Source: Anaeromyces robustus
Taxonomy: Eukaryota; Neocallimastigomycota; Neocallimastigomycetes; Neocallimastigales; Neocallimastigaceae
DNA: 22,500 bases
Direction of reading: 5' to 3'
NCBI GenBank assembly: GCA_002104895.1
Contig: MCFG01000180.1
Span: forward strand, 75,001-97,500
Shown: positions 1 to 10,100 of the stretch, piece by piece
How positions within the stretch are numbered: the first letter of the stretch is position 1
How the letters are laid out: each line of letters starts with the position of its first letter
Notes under the pieces: model-generated
Told to the model about the DNA's origin: nothing
Databases searched by the model: none
The model's input: only the letters and a program-made list of their open reading frames with translations
Position numbers and translations under genes: made by a program

Positions 1-377
1 TTAATAATAATAATAAAGAAAAAAAAAAAAGTATATAAAGGAAGTGAAATTCCATATATACATATTTTTCTTTTTTATCTTCATTATTTTTTTTTATTTT
101 TTTTCTATATATATAATTTTTGTTAAAAAAAAAAAAAAAGAAAACCAAAAGTTTTAAATGAGAATAATATTTTAATATTTAGTTTTATTATAATAAAACT
201 TTTATATATAATTATTGTTTTCTTTATTAAAAAAACAAACTAGTGTAAATATTATATTCTTATTAATAATAAAAAAAACTATTAAATTAAGTTTAAATTA
301 AGTTAAAAATAAAATAATAATAATAATAAAAAAAAATAACAAAAAAAAAACTTTTTTCTTTTCATAAATATCTAAAT

Positions 378-447
<70 letters not shown>

Positions 448-486
448 TAATAATAATAAAATAAAAAACATCATTATTTAATCAAA
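1..486. other. AT-rich upstream region of the seven-helix gene
   Basis: No gene is visible. The stretch is almost pure A+T with alternating poly-A and poly-T runs and ends in an AAT array (about 380-447) roughly 40 bases before the start codon of the gene at 487. It presumably holds the promoter and 5' leader of that gene, but I can identify no specific element. An in-frame TAA at 457-459 closes the reading frame upstream of the start. Confidence 0.6.
380..447. repeat. (AAT)n microsatellite, about 22 copies
   Basis: A near-perfect trinucleotide run lying in the probable 5' leader of the gene that starts at 487. Trinucleotide arrays of this kind also lie upstream of the K+ channel gene, so this may be a common leader feature in this genome. 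Copy number is likely to vary between strains. Confidence 0.9.
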
Positions 487-1779
487 ATGTATGAAGATAG
501 TCAAATTTGTAAAGGAAAATCATATTCTAATGCCATTGTAGGATTCTTTGGGGAATTCCAAGATTCCTTTCTTTATACATTTGTTATTCAATTTATTATT
601 GTAATTCTTATGCATGTTAATGTTGGTAAAGGAAAATATTGGCAAGTTCTTACTTTATCTTCCATTGCTGGTTTAATGGGTGCTATTATTGAACATGGAA
701 CTTTAGGTTTTATTTGTACTGAAGGACATGAAAGAAAATATCCACTTTATTCTTTAATGATTAATGAAGCTTTTTGGATTATTAATGAATATTCTATTCC
801 ATATTTAAATTTAGTTAAAATGGAAGCTTTTGCTAAAGGAAAATTTGCTAACGTTACTAAATATATTATTTATGGTTTAAATGTTCCATTTATGATTTTT
901 AGATTTATGATTGGTTATGAACGTATGACTTCCTATGAATTAAATAATGATAATACTGATAAATATCATGGTTTAGCCTTTTGGGTTATGGCTATTGCTG
1001 ATATTCTTTGTACTTTTTGTATTCTCTATTTTGTTAGACAATATAATAAACAAATTGTTGCTGGTAGTTCTGGAATTAATGGTTATATTAAGCATTCAAG
1101 TTATACTATTTTAGTTATTGTTGATGTTGTTAGTTTAATTCTTTCCATTTTTATGATTATTACTAGTTATTCTAGAGAACTTATGCCAAAGGATTTAGTT
1201 GTTCCATTCCATTGTTTAAAGAATTCTTTTGTATTAGTATTAGCTGCTGATGCTATTACTTTCAAATATAGTGTAAATATTAATTCTGCTCAAGAATCTA
1301 GTGGAAATTATGGTAATTATGGTAAAAACAATAGTAATTATGGTAAAGGCTTTGGTAACAATTATAGTGCTAATAATAGTAATGGAAATATTAATTTCTA
1401 TGGTAATTATACAGGTAACAGCAAACATAATAACAACAGTAAACATAACAATAAGAATAAATCTCAAACTTCTATTAAAATGAATTCCATGCATTTATCC
1501 GATATTACTAATAATAATAAAGGAAAAATTAATTATGATAATTTCAGTAGTTCACCATTTAATTATATTACCTATGATAATGAACTTAATACTATTGTTA
1601 ATGATAGTGTTATGTCTAATAGTAGAAGTATTGTAAAAAATTATACTAATATTAAGGTTCCATCTACTACTGCTACTAATACTAGTTTTAGTCCAAATTC
1701 AAATTATATGGGTTCACCAAATAGTGATTCTACTTATGTTCCTCAAAATGTAAAATCTTTTGGATTTTTAAATCATTAA
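487..1779 (+). CDS. Seven-helix membrane protein with Asn-rich tail, family unknown
   Basis: A 430-residue protein from one exon. I do not recognise the family. Seven hydrophobic stretches can be marked at about 26-44, 52-76, 87-109, 124-143, 161-183, 203-227 and 238-259, giving GPCR-like topology within the first 260 residues. No signal peptide is evident, and I see no E/DRY or NPxxY motif of class A receptors. Candidate family marks are the third-helix stretch NEAFWIINEYSIPY and the charged loop with TEGHERKYP near 78-86. Residues about 264-430 form a hydrophilic, low-complexity tail rich in Asn, Ser, Gly and Tyr (NYGNYG near 274-279, NSKHNN repeats, then Ser/Thr-rich to the end), presumably cytoplasmic if the N terminus is outside. 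The start has AAA just before the ATG, a good eukaryotic context, and an in-frame stop lies 28 bases upstream. A receptor or transporter role is conceivable but unproven. Confidence 0.88.
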   Translation: MYEDSQICKGKSYSNAIVGFFGEFQDSFLYTFVIQFIIVILMHVNVGKGKYWQVLTLSSIAGLMGAIIEHGTLGFICTEGHERKYPLYSLMINEAFWIINEYSIPYLNLVKMEAFAKGKFANVTKYIIYGLNVPFMIFRFMIGYERMTSYELNNDNTDKYHGLAFWVMAIADILCTFCILYFVRQYNKQIVAGSSGINGYIKHSSYTILVIVDVVSLILSIFMIITSYSRELMPKDLVVPFHCLKNSFVLVLAADAITFKYSVNINSAQESSGNYGNYGKNNSNYGKGFGNNYSANNSNGNINFYGNYTGNSKHNNNSKHNNKNKSQTSIKMNSMHLSDITNNNKGKINYDNFSSSPFNYITYDNELNTIVNDSVMSNSRSIVKNYTNIKVPSTTATNTSFSPNSNYMGSPNSDSTYVPQNVKSFGFLNH

Positions 1780-2248
1780 AATGATTAAATTGGAATAAAA
1801 AGAAGAAAAAAAAAGTAAAAGTAAAATGAAAAGAAAAGAAAAAAGAAATATATAAAAAAAAGTATATATATATAGAAAGAAGAGGAAAAAAAAATAAAAA
1901 AGAAAAGGTAAAAAAAAAAAATGAAAGAAAAATTAATGGAAAATTGATAAAAAAAAAAAAAAAACAATAACAGAAGAAATAAAACACACAAAACAAATTA
2001 AATAAGTTAAAAAAAAAAATAAAAAAAAAAAAATAGTTGAAATATAAAATAAAATAAATAAATATTTTATTTTATTATAATTTATAATTTAATAATGATA
2101 AAAAACTTTTATTTATTTATTTATGAAATAATAATTAAATGAATAAATTTTTTTTTTGTAAAGAGAAATTCATATTTAAAAAAAAAAAATAGTGATAAAC
2201 TATTTAAATTTAGAATAGACAATAGAAAATAATTAAGATATTTATTTA

Positions 2249-2334
2249 AAAACGAAAAACGAAAAACAAAACAAAAAAAACAAAACAAAAAACAAAAAAC
2301 AAAAAACGAAAAACAAAAAAAAAAAAAAAAAAAA
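2249..2334. repeat. A-rich tract of AAAAAC/AAAAACG units
   Basis: An irregular tandem run of short A-tract units each ending in C or CG, followed by a long poly-A run. It is low-complexity sequence with no coding meaning. Confidence 0.6.
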
Positions 2335-3025
2335 TAGAAAGCATAAATTATTAATTAAAAAATAATAATAAAAAGTAATATAAATAAGATAATAATAATC
2401 ATAAAATTATTTATATATAATAATATAAAATATATAATATAACTTTTATTATTTATTAATATTATATTTATATTATTTATTATTATTTTATTTATTATAT
2501 TTATATCATTAAACACTGTAAATTATTTATAATATTAATATATTTATCTCTTTTATTTTCTTTTCTTTTTCTTTTTTTTTTTAAATAAAAAAGAAAAGAA
2601 AAGAAAAGAAAAACTGACAATTTAGTAAATAACAAAAAGTATTATAAATTGTTAGATAAAAATTAAAATATAATAATATAATAATAACATGAAATAATAT
2701 AATAGAATTTATTAAAAAGCTTTACAAATTTTATTGTTTTTTCTTTTTAAAAAAATTAAAAAAAAAAAAAAAAAAGAAAAGCAATAAAGAATAAAAAACA
2801 AACAAACAGAAAATAAAAAAATAATAATTAAAAAATAATAATAAAAAAAATATAGGATATCAAAAAAAAAAAAAAAAAAATAAGTCAATCAATTAATAAA
2901 TAAATAAAGATAATTAAAAAAAAAAGTTATTTATTTAGTTGTTTTTTCATTTCCCTTTTGAGTTAATTATTATTAATTTCTTAGTTAATGTTTATATAAA
3001 ACCATAAATACTTTTAAGTCTAAGA

Positions 3026-3116
3026 TTTTTTACTTGTTTATTATTTATTATTTATTATTTATTATTTATTTTTTACTTGTTTATTATTTATTATTTATTA
3101 TTTATTATTTATTTGC
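3026..3116. repeat. Tandem duplication of a 43-bp TTATTTA-rich unit
   Basis: The word TTTTTACTTG followed by a run of TTATTTA occurs at 3027 and again 43 bases later, giving two head-to-tail copies. Confidence 0.75.
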
Positions 3117-3399
3117 TTATTATATTTTATTTTTTATTATTAATTATTAATTATTAGTAATTATTATTTATTATTTATTATTTTATTATTAATATATAAA
3201 AAAAGTTAAATCAATTATTGTGTGTAACATTTAATTATAATTTTTTTTACCTTTTATGGTTAAATTTCATTTTATTTTTATTAAAAAAATTTTTTTTCAA
3301 TTTTTTAATATTCTTTTTTAATTATTAAAATTTATTATAAAAATAATTTATAATTTTATAATTTATAATTTTTTAATTTATAATATTTTTAATTTTTTT

Positions 3400-3510
3400 T
3401 TTTAATTTTTTAATTTTGTGTTTTCTTTTTTATTAATATCGTTTTTTTAATTTTGTGTCTTTTTTTTTTTTTAATATCGTTTTTTAATTTTTTTTGTGTT
3501 TCGTGATTTT
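3400..3510. repeat. Degenerate T-rich minisatellite, unit about 37 bp
   Basis: The word TAATTTTGTG starts at 3411 and 3448, and a T-expanded version starts near 3485. The interspersed TTAATATCGTTTT occurs twice. The spacing is about 37 bases, consistent with a decayed three-copy tandem repeat on the T-rich strand. Confidence 0.65.
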
Positions 3511-3927
3511 ATTTTTTAAAATTTTAAAATTTTAAATTTTTAAATTTTAAATAATATTATATTAAAAGAAATTAAAAATAATTTAAAAAATAGAATTTAA
3601 AAAAAAAAATTTTTTTTTATTTTGTAGAATTTAAAATAATATTAAAAAAAATTAAGATAAACAAAATATTTTATTATTATTTTATTATTATTATTATTAT
3701 TATGGATTATGTAATTATTTTAATATTTATTTTAATATTAATATCTATTTTAATATTATGTAATCATTTTAATATTATGTAATCATTTTTTTTAATTTTT
3801 TTTAAATAATTAAAAACTAATTAAAAAGAATATTAAAAATAGAAATTTAAAACTTTTGTTTTAAGCATGAGGTAAAAACTAAAACAAAATAAAAATAAAA
3901 AATGAAAACATAAACAAAACAAACAAA

Positions 3928-3928
3928 G

Positions 3929-3992
<64 letters not shown>

Positions 3993-4097
3993 AAATAAAT
4001 AAATAAATAAATAATAAATAAATAAATAAATAAATAGATAAATAAACAAAGTAAATAAATAAATAAATAAATAAATAATAAATAAATAAATAAATAA

Positions 4098-4132
<35 letters not shown>

Positions 4133-4150
4133 ATAGATAAATAAACAAAG

Positions 4151-4182
<32 letters not shown>

Positions 4183-4320
4183 AAATAAATAAATAAATAA
4201 ATAAATAATGAAACAAAATAAATAAATAAATAAATAATGAAACAAAATAAAATAAATAAATAATGAAACAAAATAAAATAAATAAATAATGAAACAAAAT
4301 AAAATAAAATAAATAAATAA
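3928..4320. repeat. Compound AAAT array with higher-order units
   Basis: Nearly 400 bases of AAAT repeats interrupted by punctuating words. ACAAAGTAAAT recurs at about 3923, 4046 and 4145, and between 4205 and 4300 a unit of roughly 27-35 bases carrying ATGAAACAAAAT is repeated four times. The pattern suggests slippage inside units followed by duplication of larger units. Frames open on the minus strand here reflect absence of stop codons in the repeat and are not genes. Confidence 0.9.
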
Positions 4321-4924
4321 ATAACTAAATAACTAACTAAATAAATGAATGAATAATTAAAACATGTAAAACATGAAAATAATACATTTCTTTTTTTTTT
4401 AATATTTAGTACTCTCTTTTTTTTCCTAAATAAAAAATGTAATTATTTATTATTATTTTATTGTTATTATTTTATTTAACTTTGAATTATCATTATTTAT
4501 TTTATTTCTTTATTATTTATTTATTTTATATTTGTTATTTATTTAAATATTAAGAAAGAATGAAAAAAAAATCTAATGATTCATTGTTTTAATATTGTAT
4601 TACTATTTCTATTATTATATTTATTATTTTATAAACAAAAAATATCCATTATATATAATGAATAATGACTAATAAATAGTGAATAATAATTGTAGATTTA
4701 CAAAATATGATTTATACACAAATAGTATCATTTTTATTATAGCATTTGTTATTTATTAATATTAATAATTATTCAATTATTATTATTATTATAAAATATA
4801 AAATAATCTTTTTTTTTCAAAAACTTATTACACAATTGTTCGTTCGTTATTTTGTTCTTTATGATATTTTTATTTTATTTATTCTATTTTATTTTATTTT
4901 TATTTTTTTTTTTTTTGATTGAAA

Positions 4925-4980
4925 GATGATATTTAAAAGGTTGTGGATGATGTTAAAAGGTGTGGTGGATGTTAAAAAAA
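4925..4980. repeat. Three tandem copies of a G-richer unit of about 20 bp
   Basis: Units at about 4925-4945, 4946-4964 and 4965-4980 share the pattern GATGATGTTAAAAGGTGTG with changes. The strand bias for G is unusual against the surrounding A/T sequence. No function is suggested. Confidence 0.55.
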
Positions 4981-5079
4981 AAAAATAAAAAAAAACATCT
5001 AAAAATTTGATGATCTTAAAAAAAGAAAAAAGTTTTTAATATCAATATCCATTTTATATATATAATAAGAATATATTTT

Positions 5080-5120
5080 ACAATATATAAATGTGTATTT
5101 ACAATATATAAATGTGTATT
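5080..5120. repeat. 21-bp tandem duplication
   Basis: ACAATATATAAATGTGTATT occurs at 5080-5099 and again at 5101-5120, perfect copies separated by one T. Confidence 0.85.
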
Positions 5121-5637
5121 GTATATTATATATTTTATATAAAAATAAATTAATATAAAAAAAAATTATGATGTAATAATTAATTATATTGTTTTATATT
5201 GTTTTTTTTTTATTATTATAAAAATTATTTATTATTAAAATTATTTATTTATTTATTTATATAAATCATTCATTTATTTAATTATGTATGTAATCTTTTA
5301 TTTTAGAATATTCTTTTTTCAATATAAATAGTAATTTCTTTTTATTCTTTAATTATTATAAATGCCATATAAATGAATGATTGATAAAACTTAAAAATGT
5401 TATTTATCTAAGTCGGTAAAATAATTCTAATTATTTATTTATTTTATTTATTTAGTTATTATACATATTTATTTATTTATTATTTATTTATTTATTTTTA
5501 TTAAATTCAATTTCTATTATTCCATCCTATATAAAATAAAATAAAATAAAATAAAATAAAATAATTTAATTATTATTATTTATATATTGTTAATTATTAT
5601 TATTAATTATTTTTATAAAAAAATACATGTAAGGTTC

Positions 5638-5758
5638 AAAGTGTATATTTTTTATTAATATTTATATACACTTTTAATTATAGAATTTATTTCTATATAG
5701 AAAAATATATAAAATAAAATAAAATTTATTTTATTTTCATATAATTCTTTCTATAATT
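5638..5758. repeat. Cluster of perfect inverted repeats (fold-back region)
   Basis: Three symmetric elements follow each other. Arms AAAGTGTATA (5638-5647) and TATACACTTT (5665-5674) flank a 17-base loop. TTTCTATATAGAAA (5690-5703) is a perfect palindrome. AATTATAGAA (5676-5685) pairs with TTCTATAATT (5749-5758), with further near-complementary A/T arms inside. The cluster sits at the left edge of the block that recurs after the ankyrin gene, and only its right part is shared with that copy. Confidence 0.6.
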
Positions 5759-6068
5759 TAAAATAAAATATATTCAATATCAATCTTCTTTCATTTATAT
5801 TTCATTTTATTTTTTTTCCTTTTATTAAAGAAATAAAGCTATAAATAAACGTAAAAAAAATTAAAAATATTCATAATAATAATTTTTTGTTATTTTTATT
5901 AAAAAAATACTTATAACAAACATTTTATACAAAATTAAATAAAAGATAGTTAAAATAATAATAATAATAATAATAATTGATTTTAATGTATTTTTTATTA
6001 TCTTTATTATCTTTTGGAAATTTTTAATGAAAGAACATTATATTATTTACAATAATTTTATAATAACT

Positions 6069-6710
6069 TTAAAAAAAATATTAATACTTTTATATATAAT
6101 TAATTAAAATTATTGTAAAATATAAAGTATTGAAAAAAAAATACTATTATTATTATTACAAATATTATTAATAGTTAAGAGGTATTAAATAATTTTTAAA
6201 ATTCTAAATCATTAAAAATAGTACTTTGTTATTCACATTTGAAAAGGAAAAAAAAATAGTTATATATATATGTAAGTTTATATATTGTAATATAATTTAC
6301 GGCAACGTACTATGTATTGTCATAAAATCTTCTCTTTAATTAACGTCATTCCTTTTAATAATCTTTTTCATAGTTTTTAGTTATATTTTTTTTATTTTAT
6401 TTTATAGCGTTGACAAATAAAAATATATATATACAAATAAAAAATGCATGTAAATTAAAAATAAAATGTAAAAATATTAAGTATCAACACTTAAAATAAA
6501 TTATTTAATTCTTCTTTATAGAAGTCTTGATACTTATTAAATAATTTATTTTAAATCATAATTAAAATGTATTTTCTTATCATAATACTAATGGTTAGCT
6601 TAACTCTAAAGTTTATTATTTAACATATCTTATTATTATTATTATTATTATTGTTATTATTATTATTATTTACAGTATACAATTAATAATAATAATAATA
6701 AAATCTAACT
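6069..6710. other. 642-bp block present only in the upstream copy
   Basis: In the downstream copy TAATAACT (13861-13868) runs directly into ATTAAATATTAAATAATTT-like sequence. Here TAATAACT (6061-6068) is followed by 642 bases ending in TAACT (6706-6710), after which the shared sequence resumes. The TAACT on both sides resembles a 5-bp target duplication around an insertion. No open frame and no clear terminal inverted repeat is seen, so a non-coding mobile element is possible but unproven. Deletion from the downstream copy between two TAACT words would give the same picture. Confidence 0.5.
6479..6553. repeat. Two interleaved perfect inverted repeats around a small hairpin
   Basis: Arm A AAGTATCAA (6479-6487) is followed by arm B TAAAATAAATTATTTAAT (6492-6509). 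Then come a 5-bp stem with TTAT loop (CTTCT 6511-6515, AGAAG 6520-6524), arm A' TTGATACTT (6527-6535) and arm B' ATTAAATAATTTATTTTA (6536-6553). A pairs perfectly with A' over 9 bases and B with B' over 18. Because the order is A-B-A'-B', the two stems cross, as in an H-type pseudoknot. The element lies within the 642-bp block. Confidence 0.85.
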
Positions 6711-7176
6711 ATAAAATATTAAATAATTTAAGAAGTTAAGAATTATACTTTTAAAAGAAAAAATATAAATGAAGCTTTAAAACATTTTTGTATATAAATA
6801 TAATAAAAAAAAGTCAAGATTATTAATTATTTAATTATTTATTATTTAATTATTTAATTATTAGATAAATAATATTTTGTAAAACATCTTTTATAATAGA
6901 GGTTTTTATTTTTTATAATAAACTTTATTTAATAATAAATTATATAAAGCTTTACAAATATTTTACTTTTTTAATTTATTTTAATATGACTTAAAATGTG
7001 GAAAATGTGGTATTTACATTAATTAAATTTATTATTTTTTTAAGAATTAAAGATAAAAAATAAAAAAATTAAAAAATAAAATGAAATAACTTTAAAAAAT
7101 AAATTTTTTTTTTTTTAATTTTATTTTATTTATACTTTTTTTTTTTATTAATTAATATTTTTAATATTTATATTTA

Positions 7177-10100
7177 ATGAGTGATTTTCAAGTTGATTCA
7201 TATATCACTGCAATAGATAATAAAAATATTGATAAAATAAAAATTTTAAAAAAGAACAGTAATATTAATAAAAATATTTTATTGGAAATATATAATAAAG
7301 GTTTACTTACTTCAAAAAGATTAGAATTTATAGTTAAAAATTGTTACGAATATTTAACTTTTTCATCAACTTTACTAAAAAAATTATTAAAAGAAAATAA
7401 TTTTGAATTATTGGATATTATTTTTAATAATATTAACTTTTATGATAATGAATTTATTAAAAAATTACTTATTCATCGTAAAAATAATATACCATTATCT
7501 ACTTTAGAATTAAATCAACAAATTGAACTTTGTAAAATTTCAACAAAAAAAAATAAAAATATATGGGCTGATTATTATTATTCAAGTAGTATTTATTTAA
7601 TTAATGCTTGTTTAAATGGAAAAATAATTTTAGTTAAATATTTGAATAAACTTGGAATAAATACAAATGAAATAAACAAGAATGGTGAAACTCCATTATT
7701 TTTTGCATGTTTAGGTGGGAATGAAAATTTAGTAAAATATTTAATTAAACATGGATCTGATATCAATATAGAAAATAAATATTGTAAAACTCCATTATTT
7801 TTTGCATGTTTAAGTGGAAATAAAGATTTAGTAAATTATCTAATAAAAATTGGAGCAAATATAAATAAAGAAGATATGTATGGTGAAACACCAATATTTA
7901 ATGCCTGTAAAAGTAGAAATTTAAATTTAGTTAAATATTTAATGGAACATGGATTAGATATCAATATAGAAAATAAATATTGTAAAACTCCATTATTTTT
8001 TGCATGTTTAAGTGGAAATAAAGATTTAGTAAATTATCTAATAAAAATTGGAGCAAATATAAATAAAGAAGATATGTATGGTGAAACACCAATATTTAAT
8101 GCCTGTAAAAGTAGAAATTTAAATTTAGTTAAATATTTAATGGAACATGAAGCAGATATAAATAAAGAAAATAAATATGGTAATACCCCATTATTTAGTA
8201 CATGTGGAAAAGGAAATGAAAATTTAGTAAAATATTTAATTGAACTTGGCGCTGATATAAATAAAGAAAATAATAAGGGTGAAACACCAGTATTTAATGC
8301 CTGTTTAAATGGAAATATAAATATAGTAAAATATTTAATTGAACTTGGAGCAGATATTAATGATTCAAATAAATATGGTGAAACACCAATATTTAATGCC
8401 TGTAAAAGTGGAAATATAAATTTAGTAAAATATTTAATTGAACAAGAAGCAGATATCAATAAAGAAATTAAATGTGATGAATCACCATTATTCATTCTAA
8501 GTATAAGTGAAAAAGATAAAGAAAATTTCGCAGAATATTTAATTAAACTTGACGTTGATATAAATAAAGAAAATAATAAGGGTGAAACACTATTATTTAA
8601 TGCATGTAAAAGTGGAAATAAAAATTTAGTAAAATATTTAGTTGAACTTGGAGTAGATATTAATAAAGCAAATAAATATGGTGAAATACCATTATATTAT
8701 GCATGTTTAAGTAGAAATATAAATTTAGTAAAATATTTAATTGAACATGGAGGAAACATAAATAAAGTAAATTGGAATGGGAATGAGGAAACACCCATAT
8801 TTAATGCATGTTATACACAAAATGTAAATTTAGTAAAATATTTAATTGAACATGGAGCCGATGTTAATAAAGAAAATGAGGATGGTGAAACACCATTATT
8901 TAAGGCTTGCTATTGGCAAAATGATAATTCAGTGAAATATTTAATAGAATATGGAGCAGATGTTAATAAGGAAAATAGGGATGGTGAAACACCATTATTT
9001 AAGGCTTGTAAAAATGGAAATGAAAATTTAGTAAAATATTTAATAGAATATGGAGCAGATGTTAATAAAAAAAATAAGGATGGTGAAACACCATTATTTT
9101 ATGTTTGTAAAAATAAAAATGATAATTTAGTAAAGAATTTAATAGAATATGGAGCAGATGTTAATAAAGAAAATAAAAATAAAGAAACCCCATTATTTTA
9201 TGCTTGTCAAAGTAAAAATAATCATTCAGTAAAATATTTAATAGAATATGGAGCAGATGTTAATAAAAAAAATAAATATGGTGAAACACCTTTATTTTAT
9301 GCTTGTGAAAATGGAAATGAAAATTTAGTAAAATATTTAATTGAACTTGGTGTTGATATAAATAAAGAAAATAATAACGGTGAATCACTATTATTTAATG
9401 CATGTAAAAGTGGAAATGAAAATTTAGTAAAATATTTAATTGAACTTGGTGTTGATATAAATAAAGAAAATAATAATAGTGAAACACTATTATTTAATGC
9501 ATGTTTAAGTGGGAATTTAAATTTAGTAACATATTTATTAGAATATGGAGCAGATGTTAATAAAGAAAATGTGTATGGTAAAACACCATTAATTTGTGCT
9601 TGTCAAAGTAAAAATCATAATTTAGTAAAATATTTAATAGTATGTGGAGCAAACATAAATAAAGAAAATGTGGATGGCAGAACACCATTGTTTTATGCTT
9701 GTGAAAGTGAAAATAATAATTCAGTAAAATATTTAATAGAAAATGGAGCAGATGTTAATAAAGAAAATAGGGATGGTGAAACACCATTATTTTATGCTTG
9801 TGAAAGTAAAAATGATATTTCAGTAAAATGTTTAATAGAAAATGGAGCAGATATTAATAAAGAAAATTGGTATGGTGAAACACCATTATTTTATGCTTGC
9901 CAAAGTGAAAATGATATTTCAGTAAAATATTTAATAGAATATGGAGCAGATGTTAATAAAGAAAATGAGGATGGTGAAACACCATTATTTTATGCTTGTA
10001 AAAGTGAAAATGATAAGTTAGTAAAATATTTAATAGAAAATGGAGCAGATGTTAATAGAGAAAATAATGATTATGAAACACCATTATTTTATGCTTGTAA

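Larger units (their letters stand above)
5733..6965. repeat. Upstream copy of the block flanking the ankyrin gene
   Basis: Two long stretches here, about 5733-6068 and 6711-6965, align in the same order and orientation with about 13390-14064 on the far side of the ankyrin gene. Shared landmarks include TTCATATAATTCTTTCTATA, GATTTTAATGTATTTTTTAT, TTTTTAATGAAAGAACATTA, ACATTTTTGTATATAAATAT and TTATTAGATAAATAATATTT. Between the two stretches this copy carries about 642 extra bases. The block lies upstream of the ankyrin start codon, so it may include promoter sequence, or it may be the trailing end of a lost tandem neighbour. Confidence 0.85.
1780..7176. other. Gene-free AT-rich intergenic region of about 5.4 kb
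   Basis: No convincing protein or RNA gene is seen on either strand. The contents are homopolymer runs, AT-rich simple repeats, short tandem duplications (listed separately), hairpin clusters near 5638-5758, and the upstream copy of the block that flanks the ankyrin gene (about 5733-6965). The stretch at 6290-6400 is the least A+T-biased part but shows no open frame or tRNA-like cloverleaf that I can support. The last 200 bases presumably contain the ankyrin gene promoter. Confidence 0.7.

Noticed and set aside
1240..1494. Short frames on both strands over the tail of the seven-helix gene
   Set aside because: They are by-products of the low-complexity Asn codons (AAT/ATT) in other frames.
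1730..1996. Phe-rich minus-strand frames after the seven-helix gene
   Set aside because: They come from poly-A-rich 3' flank read as Phe codons. They overlap the gene's end and have no domain.
3833..4297. Several overlapping open frames on the minus strand with repeating Leu-Phe-Ile-Tyr residues
   Set aside because: They arise from the AAAT array, which lacks stop codons on that strand in all three frames. The protein is pure repeat with no domain.
6290..6410. Possible tRNA or small RNA gene in the least A/T-rich intergenic stretch
   Set aside because: No acceptor stem, T-loop GGTTCRA-type box or cloverleaf pairing could be found on either strand.
2714..6960. Shared AAAGCTTTACAAAT word near 2716 and 6947 as a regulatory motif
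   Set aside because: There are only two occurrences, the flanks do not extend the match convincingly, and one lies far from any gene start. Chance or a short decayed repeat is as likely.
8034..8495. 153-codon open frame on the minus strand inside the ankyrin gene
   Set aside because: It is antisense to a repeated gene, and its regularity mirrors the 99-bp units. The plus frame is open over 6 kb with a clear ankyrin signature.
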